A DNA stretch of 64,000 nt from Schaalia hyovaginalis (lineage in GTDB: Bacteria > Actinomycetota > Actinomycetes > Actinomycetales > Actinomycetaceae): positions 1,240,001 through 1,304,000 of the forward strand of contig NZ_JACHMK010000001.1 in the NCBI RefSeq assembly GCF_014208035.1. The letters are read 5' to 3'. Made by a program: the position numbers and the translations under genes. This document shows positions 27,778 through 37,348 of the stretch, piece after piece. Under the pieces are notes generated by a model, which was given only the letters and a program-made list of their open reading frames with translations, had not been told where the DNA came from and did no database searches. Numbering within the stretch: the stretch's first letter is position 1; each line of letters starts with the position of its first letter.

Positions 27778-30700
27778 ATGACGAAGCACGGTTCCTATCC
27801 GCGCCACCGCGACACCGAGGTGGAGGCGAGCCCGTCCTTCCCGCAGTTGGAGGGCGAGACCCTGGCCTTCTGGGCCGCCAATAAGACCTTCCAGAAGTCC
27901 ATCGACATCCGGCCCGCCGGCGAATCCGGCGAGAACGAGTTCGTCTTCTACGACGGCCCGCCCTTCGCGAACGGTCTTCCGCACTACGGCCACCTCCTCA
28001 CCGGCTACGTCAAGGACGTCGTCGGCCGCTACCAGACGATGCTCGGCCGCCGCGTCGAACGCCGCTTCGGCTGGGACACCCACGGCCTGCCCGCCGAACT
28101 CGAAGCCCAGCGCATCCTCGGCATCGACGACGTCACCGAGATCACCCGCGAGGGCGGCATCGGCATCGGGGCCTTCAACGACGCCTGCCGCACCTCCGTC
28201 CTGCGCTACACGAAGGAGTGGGAGGACTACGTCACCCGCCAGGCGCGCTGGGTCGACTTCTCCAAGGACTACAAGACCCTCGACCCGGACTACATGGAAT
28301 CCGTGATCTGGGCCTTCAAGACCCTCTACGACAAGGGGCTCGCCTACGAGGGCCACCGCGTCCTGCCCTACTGCTGGCACGACCGCACGCCCTTGAGCAA
28401 CCACGAGCTCAAGATGGACGACGACGTCTACCAGGACCGTCAGGACAACACGGTGACCGTCGGCATGCGCCTCGAAGAGCCCCTCCTGCCCGGTGCGGAC
28501 ACGCCCGAACTCGTCCTCATCTGGACGACGACGCCCTGGACCCTCCCCTCGAACCTCGCGGTCGCCGCGGGCCCGAAGATCGACTACGTCGTGGTCCGCG
28601 TCGCCTCCGACCTCGCTTCGCCGCTCGCGGGCGAGACCGTGGTCCTGGGTAAGGAGCGCCTCGCCGCCTACGCGAAGGAACTCGGCGAGGAGCCCGAAAT
28701 CCTCGCGACCCTCACGGGCTCCGATCTGGTGGGACGGCGCTACCACCCGATCTTCGACTACTACGACGACGCCGAGCACCGCGGCGAGGGCGCGGCACCG
28801 GGCCCGAAGGGCTGGACGATCATCTCCGGCGACTACGTCACCACCGAGGACGGCACCGGTCTGGTCCACATCGCCCCCGCCTTCGGCGAGGACGACATGT
28901 TCGTCTGCATGGAGGCCGGGATCAAGCCCGTCCTGCCCGTCGACGAGGGCGCGCTCTTCACCTCCGAGGTGTCCGACTACGAGGGCCTCCAGGTCTTCGA
29001 CGCGAACAAGCCGATCATCGCCGACCTGCGCGACGGGACCGGTTCGATGGCCCGCCGCGATCCGGCCATCCGCGCCGTCCTCGTCCAGCAGAAGTCCTAC
29101 GTGCACTCCTACCCGCACTGCTGGCGCTGCCGCAAGCCCCTCATCTACAAGGCCGTCTCCTCGTGGTTCGTCAAGGTCACCGCGATCCGCGACCGCATGG
29201 TCGAGCTCAACCAGCAGATCACCTGGACGCCCGAGCACACCAAGGACGGCATCTTCGGGAACTGGCTCGCCGGCGCCCGCGACTGGTCGATCTCGCGCAA
29301 CCGCTTCTGGGGCGCGCCGATCCCCGTGTGGCGCTCGGACGACCCGAACTACCCGCGCGAGGACGTCTACGGCTCCTACGCCGAGCTCGAGCGCGACTTC
29401 GGCGTGAAGGTCGACAACCTCCACCGGCCCTACATTGACGACCTCGTCCGCCCCAACCCCGACGATCCGACCGGCAAGTCGATGATGCGCCGCATCCCCG
29501 ACGTCCTCGACTGCTGGTTCGAATCCGGCTCTATGCCCTACGCGCAGGTCCACTACCCCTTCGAGAACCGCGACTGGTTCGAATCGCACTACCCGGGCGA
29601 TTTCATCGTCGAGTACATCGGTCAGACGCGCGGCTGGTTCTACACACTCCACGTCCTGGCGACAGCCCTCTTCGACCGCCCGGCCTTCACCTCGGTGATC
29701 TCGCACGGCATCGTCCTGGGCGACGACGGCCGCAAGATGAGCAAGTCTCTGCGCAACTACCCGGACGTCAACGAGGTCTTCGACGAGTACGGCTCGGACG
29801 CGATGCGCTGGTTCCTCATGAGCTCGCCCGTCGTGCGCGGCGGCAACCTCATGGTCACCGAGACGGGGATCCGCGACACGGTGCGCCAGGTGCTCCTGCC
29901 GATCTGGAACGCCTACTACTTCTTCGCGCTCTACGCGGGCGCGGCGAAGGCGGGGGAGGGCCTGGAGGCGAAGCTGCTCGACCTGGCCGACCCCTCGGTC
30001 GTCGATGCGCTGGGGAAGATGGACCGCTACCTCCTCGCGCACACGAAGTCCCTGGCCGACGAGGTGCGCGCCGCCCTCGACGCCTACGACATCGGCAAGG
30101 CCTGCGAACTCGTCCGCGACTACATCGACATCCTGACGAACTGGTACGTGCGCACCCAGCGCCAGCGCTTCTGGGATGAGGACCGGGCGGCCTTCGACAC
30201 GCTCTACACGGCGCTCGTGCGCTTCATGGAGCTGTCGGCGCCGCTGCTCCCGCTGCTGTCGGAGGAGATCTGGAAGGGCCTGACGGGCGGCGAGTCCGTC
30301 CACCTCGTCGACTTCCCGTCCCTGCCGGACGCGGTGGCCGACGATGCGCTGGTCGCCGCGATGGACGAGGTCCGCGAGGTCGTGTCGACCGCGCACTCGC
30401 TGCGCAAGGTGAATCAGCTGCGCGTCCGCCAGCCGCTCGCCCAGATGACGGTCGTCTCCGAGCAGGCCGCGGCCCTCGCGCCCTTCGCCGATCTCATCGC
30501 CTCCGAGGTCAATGTGAAGTCGGTCGACTTCCTCGCGCCCGCCGAGTCGGGGCTCAAGGTGTCGACCGAGCTCGGCCTCAACCCGCGCGCCTTCGGCCCG
30601 CAGATCCGCAAGCTCACTTCGCAGCTCTTCAAGGCGCAGAAGGCGGGGGAGTGGACCGTGTCCGAGGACGGGTCCTGCACCTTCGCGAGTGTGATGGTCG

Positions 30701-31056
30701 ATGGCGCGCCCGTCGTCCTCACGCCCGAGCAGTACGCGGTGACGACGACGGTCGAGGCCGCCGAGGGACAGGTCGCCGAGGTCCTCGCCTCCGGCACCGT
30801 CGTCGTCCTCGACACGGAGCTGACCCCCGAGCTCGAGGCCGAGGGCTACGCCCGTGATGTCGTGCGCGCGGTCCAGGACGAGCGCAAGAATGCGGGCCTG
30901 CACGTCGCCGACCGGATCGCCCTGACCCTGGGCGTGCCCGCCGAGCACGTCGGCGCCGTTGAGGCGCACCGCGAGATGATCGCGCACGAGACGCTGGCCC
31001 TCGAACTCGGGATCGTCGAGGCCGAGGCGCTCTCGGTGTCCGTGGCGAAGATGTGA
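27778..31056 (+). CDS. ileS: Isoleucyl-tRNA synthetase
   Basis: Class I aminoacyl-tRNA synthetase of 1092 residues that charges tRNA-Ile. The ATP-site motifs are HYGH (residues 69-72) and KMSKS (653-657). Between them lies the editing insertion, with the Thr-rich [10 protein letters not shown] segment and [10 protein letters not shown]. The long form is of the actinobacterial/eukaryotic-like IleRS type, which is often less sensitive to mupirocin; sensitivity is not tested here. The gene follows the T-box directly and its ribosome-binding site GAGGA is inside the sequestering stem. Confidence 0.97.
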   Translation: MTKHGSYPRHRDTEVEASPSFPQLEGETLAFWAANKTFQKSIDIRPAGESGENEFVFYDGPPFANGLPHYGHLLTGYVKDVVGRYQTMLGRRVERRFGWDTHGLPAELEAQRILGIDDVTEITREGGIGIGAFNDACRTSVLRYTKEWEDYVTRQARWVDFSKDYKTLDPDYMESVIWAFKTLYDKGLAYEGHRVLPYCWHDRTPLSNHELKMDDDVYQDRQDNTVTVGMRLEEPLLPGADTPELVLIWTTTPWTLPSNLAVAAGPKIDYVVVRVASDLASPLAGETVVLGKERLAAYAKELGEEPEILATLTGSDLVGRRYHPIFDYYDDAEHRGEGAAPGPKGWTIISGDYVTTEDGTGLVHIAPAFGEDDMFVCMEAGIKPVLPVDEGALFTSEVSDYEGLQVFDANKPIIADLRDGTGSMARRDPAIRAVLVQQKSYVHSYPHCWRCRKPLIYKAVSSWFVKVTAIRDRMVELNQQITWTPEHTKDGIFGNWLAGARDWSISRNRFWGAPIPVWRSDDPNYPREDVYGSYAELERDFGVKVDNLHRPYIDDLVRPNPDDPTGKSMMRRIPDVLDCWFESGSMPYAQVHYPFENRDWFESHYPGDFIVEYIGQTRGWFYTLHVLATALFDRPAFTSVISHGIVLGDDGRKMSKSLRNYPDVNEVFDEYGSDAMRWFLMSSPVVRGGNLMVTETGIRDTVRQVLLPIWNAYYFFALYAGAAKAGEGLEAKLLDLADPSVVDALGKMDRYLLAHTKSLADEVRAALDAYDIGKACELVRDYIDILTNWYVRTQRQRFWDEDRAAFDTLYTALVRFMELSAPLLPLLSEEIWKGLTGGESVHLVDFPSLPDAVADDALVAAMDEVREVVSTAHSLRKVNQLRVRQPLAQMTVVSEQAAALAPFADLIASEVNVKSVDFLAPAESGLKVSTELGLNPRAFGPQIRKLTSQLFKAQKAGEWTVSEDGSCTFASVMVDGAPVVLTPEQYAVTTTVEAAEGQVAEVLASGTVVVLDTELTPELEAEGYARDVVRAVQDERKNAGLHVADRIALTLGVPAEHVGAVEAHREMIAHETLALELGIVEAEALSVSVAKM

Positions 31057-31069
31057 GGCGTCGCGCCCC

Positions 31070-31097
31070 GGCCTCGTCGCCCGCGGGTGGCGAGGCC
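31070..31097 (+). terminator. Terminator-like hairpin after ileS
   Basis: The stem GGCCTCG/CGAGGCC (31070-31076 with 31091-31097) is 14 bp past the ileS stop. It is short and lacks a T-run. Confidence 0.4.
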
Positions 31098-31140
31098 GAG
31101 GTCATCACCTTTCTTCGTCGAGGTCATCACCTTTCTTCGT
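31097..31140. repeat. Two tandem copies of a 22-bp unit, plus a decayed third
   Basis: CGAGGTCATCACCTTTCTTC plus GT is repeated exactly at 31097-31118 and 31119-31140. A diverged third copy starting CGAAAGCATTACCT follows to 31160. On the minus strand a short ORF (ATG CTT TCG ...) crosses the repeat and stops inside it. Confidence 0.8.
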
Positions 31141-31171
31141 CGAAAGCATTACCTCTGTACGGTGGTGAGTA

Positions 31172-31384
31172 TCAGTCCGTCAACGCTGAGGGCCCGCAAG
31201 GCGAAGTCGCCCGGTCGAACACCCCCAGAAGTGCCCAAGAAGGCCCGTCGTCACCAGCCGATGAGGCATGCGTGCAACGATCGCGAAGCGGGAGATCCGC
31301 GAAGAGCTCCGGACGGTTGAAATCAGGCTCTTCCTCATCGAGGCGGCCGATGATGCGGCCGTTCATCATCATGAGGCGCTTCAT
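31172..31384 (-). CDS. Small hypothetical protein (70 aa)
   Basis: The ORF begins MKRLMMMNGRIIGRLDEEEP at an ATG that overlaps the stop of the upstream small ORF (TCAT on the + strand). It has GAGGA about 9 nt before the start. The N-terminal 30 residues, with an acidic DEEEPDFNRPELFADL stretch, look protein-like, while the Ser/Gly-rich rest does not. It could be a small coupled gene, such as half of a toxin-antitoxin pair, or the remnant of a larger gene. I do not recognise it. Confidence 0.35.
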   Translation of the reverse strand: MKRLMMMNGRIIGRLDEEEPDFNRPELFADLPLRDRCTHASSAGDDGPSWALLGVFDRATSPCGPSALTD

Positions 31385-31686
31385 CGATCATCTTCCTCGA
31401 GGTCGGCGGCGTCATGGATCCGCGCCTCGGCCCGTCCCATCGGCTGCGTCATCTCGCGATCCGGATGGGCCGGATCGGCGAGCAACAGGGCTTGAACGGC
31501 CGCCTCAACGGCTCCGCTGCGGCAAGCAAATGCTGGGAGGCCGAATTCGATGAGCTTCTCGGCCGGAAGCCGGGCCGCGGCGAGAGTGCGCGCCATCGCG
31601 TCGAGAGCCTCGCGGATCGCTGCGCCCACTCCGCGGGTGCCGGTGAGCTGCCTTCCCCTCATGGTGTGAAGGTGCGCCAACATCAA
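31381..31686 (-). CDS. Small hypothetical protein (101 aa)
   Basis: The ORF contains a helical-looking centre (AIREALDAMARTLAAARLP, then KLIEFGLPAFACRSG) and an acidic end DAADLEEDDR. Its stop overlaps the start of the next small ORF, as in coupled gene pairs. No clear ribosome-binding site precedes either candidate ATG (31686 or 31662). The family is not recognised, and a spurious ORF is possible. Confidence 0.35.
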   Translation of the reverse strand: MMLAHLHTMRGRQLTGTRGVGAAIREALDAMARTLAAARLPAEKLIEFGLPAFACRSGAVEAAVQALLLADPAHPDREMTQPMGRAEARIHDAADLEEDDR

Positions 31687-32051
31687 TCCAATGCCGACGT
31701 GTGTTCACATCTCCTCGGCGTGGAGGAATGCTCGCATGTGAGAGACGTGGCGAGTGTGAGCGAGCGGCTTCCTCTGAAGCCCTGCGAGAGGAGTGTGGTG
31801 GGGGTCTCTTCCAAAGGGCCGAGCCCGGAGAGGGGGCTCGGGGTGGAGCGAATGGCAAGAAGATGCCAGTGGGCCCTGTTGCTTCGGAATGGGGCGGAAA
31901 AGCGGGCGAATCGCAAAGCTCGCAGGCTCTTTTCATTTGTTCGGCAACTGAAGACGCGCCGATGATTTTCGATAGCCTTTTCAGACTTTGAAGTCCGTCA
32001 TCGGGGCGGGCGCCTGGCGGGTCGATGCCCGTCGATTGAGGGAGGAGAATC
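31687..32051. other. Gene-poor stretch before the LANTG protein gene
   Basis: 365 bp with no convincing ORF on either strand. The part near 31910-31990 is richer in A/T than its surroundings, which suits a promoter region or foreign remnant. GGGAGGAG just before 32052 is the ribosome-binding site of the next gene. Confidence 0.5.
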
Positions 32052-32888
32052 ATGAGAACGCGAGCGATGACCGCTTTCAGCGCGACGATGCTGGGAGGTC
32101 TGCTGCTCCTCGCGCCCATCGGCGCGGCCTCAGCCGAAGGGGCCGCTGACGCGAATCCCGACCCGTCGATCGAACGGCCCGCGCCCTCGCCGCTCTCCCT
32201 GATCCTCGCTGATGCCGACGGGGCGGATCCGTCGCCCGTCCTTAAGATCAAAGTCGGGGAGACCCGCAGGATCGTCCTCACTCTGCGCAATGACGGGACC
32301 TCCGATCTGAAGAAGCTCAACGTGACGGACGTCAGTGCGAGCCCCACCGTCAAGCTCGTCGAGCAGACCTGTCGTCCGCACGATGAGATCCTCAGCCCGA
32401 CCTCGGAGTTCGTCCTCGGTGTCGACCAGTCGGTCACCTGCTCCTTCACGGTGGAGGGAGTCTCCAAGGGAGAAGGACTTCTGAAGATGACGGCCTTCGG
32501 GATCGGTGATGCCGGAGGCACGGGCGATCATGTCGGCCTCTTGATGGACGTCGTCGAGGACGCCCCGGTCCCGCCCGTCGTCCCGGACAAGCCGGTCAAC
32601 CCGGACAAGCCCGTCGAACCGGAGAACCCCGCGCAGCCGGACAAGCCCGGCGACTCGGGCAAGCCGGCGGACAAGCCCGGTGATTCGGGCAAGCCGGCGG
32701 ACAAGCCCTCCGGACCGCAGGCCCCCGCCTCCACCACGACCCCCGCCTCATCGACGACGGCCCCCGCCGCCTCGAAGCGTTCCGAGGTGAAGCTCGCGAA
32801 CACGGGTGCGGCCCTCATCGGCATCCTCCCCCTCGCCGCCGCGCTGGGGATCGGAGGCGTGATGCTGGGACGCCGCAAGCGGTCATGA
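32052..32888 (+). CDS. Small cell-wall protein with LANTG sorting signal
   Basis: Secreted protein of 278 residues. The signal peptide ends near GAASAEG. A single beta-rich domain (about 40-175) with two cysteines resembles DUF11/DUF7507-type surface modules. A Pro/Lys/Asp-rich spacer contains two tandem GDSGKPADKP units, followed by a Ser/Thr/Ala linker. The sorting signal is LANTG, then a hydrophobic segment and RRKRS. The ATG has GGGAGGAG upstream. The LAxTG form suggests a class E housekeeping sortase. Its ligand is unknown; the neighbours give no clue. Confidence 0.85.
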   Translation: MRTRAMTAFSATMLGGLLLLAPIGAASAEGAADANPDPSIERPAPSPLSLILADADGADPSPVLKIKVGETRRIVLTLRNDGTSDLKKLNVTDVSASPTVKLVEQTCRPHDEILSPTSEFVLGVDQSVTCSFTVEGVSKGEGLLKMTAFGIGDAGGTGDHVGLLMDVVEDAPVPPVVPDKPVNPDKPVEPENPAQPDKPGDSGKPADKPGDSGKPADKPSGPQAPASTTTPASSTTAPAASKRSEVKLANTGAALIGILPLAAALGIGGVMLGRRKRS

Positions 32889-32921
32889 CGACCGGTTTTC
32901 ACGTCGCAGACGCGGTCTGAA

Positions 32922-32961
32922 ACGCGGGGCACGAGAGGTGAAGGCCTCTCGCGCCCCGCGT
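32922..32961. terminator. Terminator hairpin
   Basis: A 9-bp outer stem (ACGCGGGGC/GCCCCGCGT), one mismatch and a 7-bp inner stem (CGAGAGG/CCTCTCG) form a strong hairpin after the LANTG gene. Confidence 0.65.
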
Positions 32962-33088
32962 CTCATCACCCCTCGCAGCACTGCGAGCCCCTTCGGGCGA
33001 GCGCGGCCCCCGCCGAGTAGACTCTCCTCCTGGCGTTCTTCAAACCCGCCCGCGCAACGGACCCGCGCGCACATCGATGGAGGTCGCA

Positions 33089-34789
33089 GTGGCGAACCAG
33101 CACCCCGCATTCTTCGGCGACGACGCACCTGAACAGGCGAATGAAGCGGGCGGCATCCCCGCGGACCTGCTCCCGTACCTCGAGGCCGCCGACGAACCCG
33201 ACGACCTCGCCCTCACCGATGTGACGGGTGCCGACGACGCGGCCGCGGCCGAGGCCGAACGGACCCGGGCGCTGCGCGCCCTCGTCGAGGCCTCCATGCT
33301 CGCCGGACCCGATCCCTCGATCCTCGCCGAAATCGAGGACGAGGAGGCAGTCGACGGGGAATTCGCCGAGGACGCGGCCGCGCAGCGAGCCGAGCGCGAA
33401 GAACGTGAAGCGCACGCGGCGGCCCTCGACGAAGCGGCGCACTCGGTCGCCCTCAACGCCCGGGTCGACGAGATCTACCGGACGATCCTCGCCCGCGCGC
33501 CCGAGCATTCGGTCCAGCCCTCCACCGAAAGGGTCGCGGCCGTCCTCGACATCCTCGGCGACCCCCAGAACTCCTACCCGAGCATCCACATCACCGGAAC
33601 CAACGGGAAGACCTCCACGGCCCGCATCATCGACGCCCTCCTCACCGCCTTCGGGATGAAGACGGGCCGCTTCACATCACCGCATCTCATCGATGTGCGC
33701 GAACGCATCTCGATCGCCGGCGAGCCGATCACGCGCGAGGGCTTCATCGCCGCCTTCGAAGACGTCGCCCCCTACATCGAGATGGTCGACCGGCGCTCCC
33801 TCGACGAGGGCGGTCCGCGCCTCTCCTTCTTCGAATGCTTCACCGTCATGGCCTTCGCCGCATTCGCCGACCATCCCGTCGACGCGGCCGTCGTCGAAGT
33901 CGGCATGGGAGGGCTCTGGGACGCGACCAACACCATGGATGCCGGAGTCAGCGTCATCACGCCGATCGACCTGGATCATACGAAGTGGCTCGGATCCTCG
34001 ATCCGCGAGATCGCGAAGGAGAAGGCGGGCATCATCAAGCCCGGGCAGATCGTCGTCGTCGCCGAACAGCCCGAAGACGCCCTCGGGATCATCCTCGAGC
34101 GCGCCCGTGAAGTCGATGCGGTCGTGCGCCTGGAGGGCCGCGACTTCGAAGTCCTCGACCGGCACATGGGCGTCGGCGGCCAGATGGTCACCATCCGGAC
34201 CCCTTCGGCGGTCTACGAGGACGTCTTCGTGCCGCTCTTCGGCGAGCATCAGGCGCACAACGCCGCGGCCGCCCTCGTCGCCGTGGAAGCCTTCATGGGC
34301 GGAAGGGAGCTCGACGGGCGGATCGTCGAGAACGGAACGCTCTCGGCGACTTCGCCGGGCAGGCTCCAGGTCGTGCGCACCTCGCCGACGATCCTCGTCG
34401 ACGCCGCCCACAACCCGGCGGGCGCCCGCGCCCTCGCCGAGGCGCTCGAGGACTCCTTCCCCTTCCAACAGGTCGTCGGGGTGTACTCGGCCATGGCGGA
34501 CAAGGACATCGAATCGGTGCTCGCAGAGATGGAGCCGCACCTCGAATCGATCGTGCTCACAGCGATCGACTCCGAGCGCGGCGCGGACATCCAAGGGCTG
34601 CGGCCCATCGCGGAGGACATCTTCGGGCCCGAAAGAGTGGACGTGCGCGAAGAACTCGCCGAAGCGGTTGATCGTGCAGCCGAACTCGCCGAAGCGAGCA
34701 CGGACACCGCTGATCGGGCCGGAGTCGTCGTCTTCGGATCGGTCGTTCTTGCAGGGGACATGCTCCGGCTCGCGGGAATCCGTCCATGA
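33089..34789 (+). CDS. folC: Folylpolyglutamate synthase/dihydrofolate synthase with acidic N-terminal extension
   Basis: ATP-dependent ligase that adds glutamate to folates. The Mur-ligase-type ATP motif is ITGTNGKTSTARI, with the folate-binding SPHLIDVRERI and later DAAHNPAGARAL. The protein is about 566 residues, longer than usual (430-500), because an acidic Ala/Glu-rich extension of about 125 residues precedes the core. GTG 33089 is preferred as start: GGAGG lies 5 nt upstream. The ATG at 33077, four codons earlier, contributes to that very GGAGG. It is followed by dhaKLM with 94 bp between. Confidence 0.93.
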   Translation: MANQHPAFFGDDAPEQANEAGGIPADLLPYLEAADEPDDLALTDVTGADDAAAAEAERTRALRALVEASMLAGPDPSILAEIEDEEAVDGEFAEDAAAQRAEREEREAHAAALDEAAHSVALNARVDEIYRTILARAPEHSVQPSTERVAAVLDILGDPQNSYPSIHITGTNGKTSTARIIDALLTAFGMKTGRFTSPHLIDVRERISIAGEPITREGFIAAFEDVAPYIEMVDRRSLDEGGPRLSFFECFTVMAFAAFADHPVDAAVVEVGMGGLWDATNTMDAGVSVITPIDLDHTKWLGSSIREIAKEKAGIIKPGQIVVVAEQPEDALGIILERAREVDAVVRLEGRDFEVLDRHMGVGGQMVTIRTPSAVYEDVFVPLFGEHQAHNAAAALVAVEAFMGGRELDGRIVENGTLSATSPGRLQVVRTSPTILVDAAHNPAGARALAEALEDSFPFQQVVGVYSAMADKDIESVLAEMEPHLESIVLTAIDSERGADIQGLRPIAEDIFGPERVDVREELAEAVDRAAELAEASTDTADRAGVVVFGSVVLAGDMLRLAGIRP

Positions 34790-34883
34790 AACATGGTCGA
34801 TTGCCCGTTTTCGCTAGTGGGGGCCGCCGCGAGGTGGCACGATGGGCGCTGAACAGACCGTTCGCCGGATGCAAGGAGGCACC

Positions 34884-35876
34884 ATGAAGAAGCTGGTCAA
34901 CGACGTTCACGACGTCGTCAAGGAAACCCTCGAAGGCTTCGCCCTCGCCCACGCGGATCTCGTCGAGGTCCACCTCGATCCCGACTACGTCACCCGCGCC
35001 ACCCCGAAGGCCGACGGGAAGGTCGGGCTCGTCTCCGGCGGAGGCTCCGGCCATGAACCCCTCCACGCGGGCTTCGTCGGCCTCGGCATGCTCGACGCCG
35101 CCGTCCCCGGCGCCGTCTTCACCTCGCCGACCCCGGACCCGATCCTCGAAGCGACGAAGGCCGCCGATCACGGCGCGGGCGTCCTCCACATCGTGAAGAA
35201 CTACACGGGCGACGTCCTCAACTTCGAGACCGCCGCCGAAATGGCCGAGATGGAGGACATCGAGGTCCGTTCCGTCATCGTCAACGACGACGTCGCCGTC
35301 GAGGACTCGCTCTACACCGCGGGCCGCCGCGGCGTCGCGGGCACGATCTTCGTCGAGAAGCTCGCGGGCGCCGCCGCCGAGCGCGGAGACGACCTCGATG
35401 CGGTGACCGCCGTCGCCGAGAGGGTCAACTCCGAGATGCGCTCGATGGGCCTGGCCCTCGGCCCCTGCACCGTCCCCCACGCCGGCACGCCCTCCTTCGA
35501 ACTCGGCGACGACGAGATCGAACTCGGCATCGGCATCCACGGCGAGCCCGGATACCGGCGCGGCAAGATGGAGCCCGCTGACGCCCTCGTCGCCGAGCTC
35601 TACGTCAAGGTCCGCGACGACCTCGGCCTCAAGGCCGGAGAGCGCGTCATCACGCTCGTCAACGGCATGGGCGGCACGCCCTCCTCCGAGCTGTACATCT
35701 GCCACCGCCGCCTCGCGCAGCTGCTCGAAGCGGACGGCGTCGAGATCGCGCGTACGATGGTCGGGAATTACGTGACGAGCCTCGAGATGCCGGGCGTTTC
35801 CCTCACGCTGCTGCGCGTCGACGATGAGCTCCTCGAACTGTTCGATGCGCCGGTCGCAACGCCGGCGTGGAAGTGA
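34884..35876 (+). CDS. dhaK: Dihydroxyacetone kinase subunit DhaK
   Basis: Substrate-binding subunit of 330 residues of the PEP-dependent dihydroxyacetone kinase. It shows GLVSGGGSGHEPLHAG, the PTPDP-type loop and the histidine of GIGIHGEPGY that binds the carbonyl of dihydroxyacetone covalently. The ATG at 34884 has AAGGAGG at 4-nt spacing. An upstream in-frame ATG at 34842 lacks one. It is the first gene of dhaKLM. Confidence 0.96.
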   Translation: MKKLVNDVHDVVKETLEGFALAHADLVEVHLDPDYVTRATPKADGKVGLVSGGGSGHEPLHAGFVGLGMLDAAVPGAVFTSPTPDPILEATKAADHGAGVLHIVKNYTGDVLNFETAAEMAEMEDIEVRSVIVNDDVAVEDSLYTAGRRGVAGTIFVEKLAGAAAERGDDLDAVTAVAERVNSEMRSMGLALGPCTVPHAGTPSFELGDDEIELGIGIHGEPGYRRGKMEPADALVAELYVKVRDDLGLKAGERVITLVNGMGGTPSSELYICHRRLAQLLEADGVEIARTMVGNYVTSLEMPGVSLTLLRVDDELLELFDAPVATPAWK

Positions 35877-35885
35877 GGATCAGGA

Positions 35886-36518
35886 ATGGCACTGGACGCC
35901 GCTTGGGCGACCCGATGGATGAGGCTCACGCGCGAGGCCGTCGCCGCGAACCGTGAATACCTCATCGACCTCGACCGTCAGATCGGGGACGGCGATCACG
36001 GGGAGAACCTCGACCGAGGATTCGCCAAGGTCATCGAGACCCTCGACGACAAGCCCGCCGGGAGCGTGCAGGACGTCCTCAAGGTCGTCGCCAAAACTTT
36101 GATGTCGACGGTCGGCGGCGCCGCCGGCCCGCTCTACGGGACCGCTTTCCTGCGGGCCGCGAAGGCCGCGACGGAGGAGTCCCTGAGCGCTCAGGGCGTG
36201 GCGGCCGTCGTGGCTGCCGCGCTCGAGGGCATCCAGGCCCGGGGCAAGGCCGATCGCGGTGAGAAGACCATGGTCGATGCGTGGGCCCCGGCGATGGACG
36301 CGGCGAAGGCGTCCGTCGAGGCGGGCGATGAGGCCCTCGATGTCCTCAGGGCCGCGGCCGCGGCGGCGGCCGAGGGCGCGGCGGCGACCGAGGCGCTCAA
36401 GGCGACGAAGGGGCGCGCCTCCTACCTGGGGGAGCGCTCCATCGGCCACCTCGATCCGGGCGCGATCTCCTCGTCGATCATCCTCGCCAAGGCCGTCGAA
36501 GCGGCCGAGGAGTCCTGA
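35886..36518 (+). CDS. dhaL: Dihydroxyacetone kinase subunit DhaL
   Basis: ADP-binding subunit of 210 residues. The metal/ADP motif is IGDGDHGENL near residues 34-43, and the nucleotide cap region has TLMSTVGGAAGPLYG. In the PTS type of enzyme, DhaL carries a permanently bound ADP that is re-phosphorylated by DhaM and gives phosphate to dihydroxyacetone on DhaK. It begins 9 bp after dhaK with GAGGATCAGGA before the ATG. Confidence 0.95.
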   Translation: MALDAAWATRWMRLTREAVAANREYLIDLDRQIGDGDHGENLDRGFAKVIETLDDKPAGSVQDVLKVVAKTLMSTVGGAAGPLYGTAFLRAAKAATEESLSAQGVAAVVAAALEGIQARGKADRGEKTMVDAWAPAMDAAKASVEAGDEALDVLRAAAAAAAEGAAATEALKATKGRASYLGERSIGHLDPGAISSSIILAKAVEAAEES

Positions 36519-37222
36519 TGCCGAGGGTCGCGTTCGTCATCGCCTCGCATTCGGAGCGATTGGCGCAAGGAGTCGTCGAGCTCGCCGCTCAGATGGCGCC
36601 CGAGGTGCACTTCGGTGCGGCCGGGGGCACGGATGAGGGCGGGATCGGCACGTCCTACGAGAAGATCGAGGCCGCCGTCGAGGCGGCGCTCGAGGTCGTC
36701 GGCGCGGATGAGGGCAACGGCGTCGTCATCCTCACCGATCTCGGGTCGGCGACGATGACCGTGGAGTCCGTGCTCGATTTCGCCGACGACCCCGAGCACC
36801 TCGTCTTCGTCGATGCGCCCCTCGTCGAGGGCGCGATCGCCGCCGCTGTGCGCGCCCAGCTGGGCGATCCCCTCGCTCAAGTCGTCGCGGCGGCCCGCTC
36901 GGCCTTCGCCTCGGCTCCCGAGGACATGCCCGTGCCGTGCCCCGTGGCGGCCCCGCTCGCCGAGGGCGGGGGCGAGTGCCTGTCAGCGAGGGCCCTCGTC
37001 GCGGACCCGGTGGGTCTGCATGCGCGGCCCGCGGCTCTGCTCGCACGCCTCGCAGGCGCTTTCGATGCGGAGGTCACGATCAACGACGCCGACGCGGGGT
37101 CTGTCCTCGAACTCATGGCGCTCGGCGTGAAGCAGGGCGAGACCGTCGAGCTGAAGGCCTGCGGGCCCGATGCCCGTGAGGCGCTCGACGCGCTCGTGGA
37201 GGCCATTGAAACGGCGGAATGA
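36518..37222 (+). CDS. dhaM: PTS-dependent dihydroxyacetone kinase phosphotransferase DhaM (EIIA-HPr fusion)
   Basis: Phosphoryl donor of 234 residues. The N-terminal mannose-type EIIA domain has its active His11 in VIASHSERL. A C-terminal HPr-like domain has the active His168 in DPVGLHARPA. This two-domain form lacks the EI-like third domain of E. coli DhaM, so it should need only enzyme I. The start overlaps the dhaL stop (TGATG). The operon feeds dihydroxyacetone into glycolysis and ends at the hairpin at 37232. Confidence 0.95.
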   Translation: MPRVAFVIASHSERLAQGVVELAAQMAPEVHFGAAGGTDEGGIGTSYEKIEAAVEAALEVVGADEGNGVVILTDLGSATMTVESVLDFADDPEHLVFVDAPLVEGAIAAAVRAQLGDPLAQVVAAARSAFASAPEDMPVPCPVAAPLAEGGGECLSARALVADPVGLHARPAALLARLAGAFDAEVTINDADAGSVLELMALGVKQGETVELKACGPDAREALDALVEAIETAE

Positions 37223-37231
37223 TCCGCATCT

Positions 37232-37270
37232 CGCAGGGGCCCGCGACCGAAGGGATCGCGGGCCCCTGCG
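37232..37270 (+). terminator. Terminator hairpin of dhaKLM
   Basis: A perfect 15-bp stem (CGCAGGGGCCCGCGA with its complement) and a 9-nt loop sit 9 bp after the dhaM stop. There is no T-run. Confidence 0.75.
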
Positions 37271-37348
37271 CTGGAATAGCGCTGAGGACCTTCGTCCCGT
37301 AAGATCAGCGCCACTGCACATGCACGCACACGACTGAAAGGCGGGACG

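Noticed and set aside
27667..30987. Very long open frame (1106 codons) on the minus strand over ileS
   Set aside because: It is the antisense shadow of ileS: high-GC codon bias keeps the opposite frame open. Its translation is Asp/Gly/Arg-rich low complexity without motifs.
31097..31160. Possible CRISPR array
   Set aside because: The repeats are adjacent copies with no spacers and no cas genes.
31683..31916. 77-codon minus-strand ORF (MRFARFSAPF...)
   Set aside because: No ribosome-binding site, no motif, and Ser/Leu/Thr-rich composition as in random frames.
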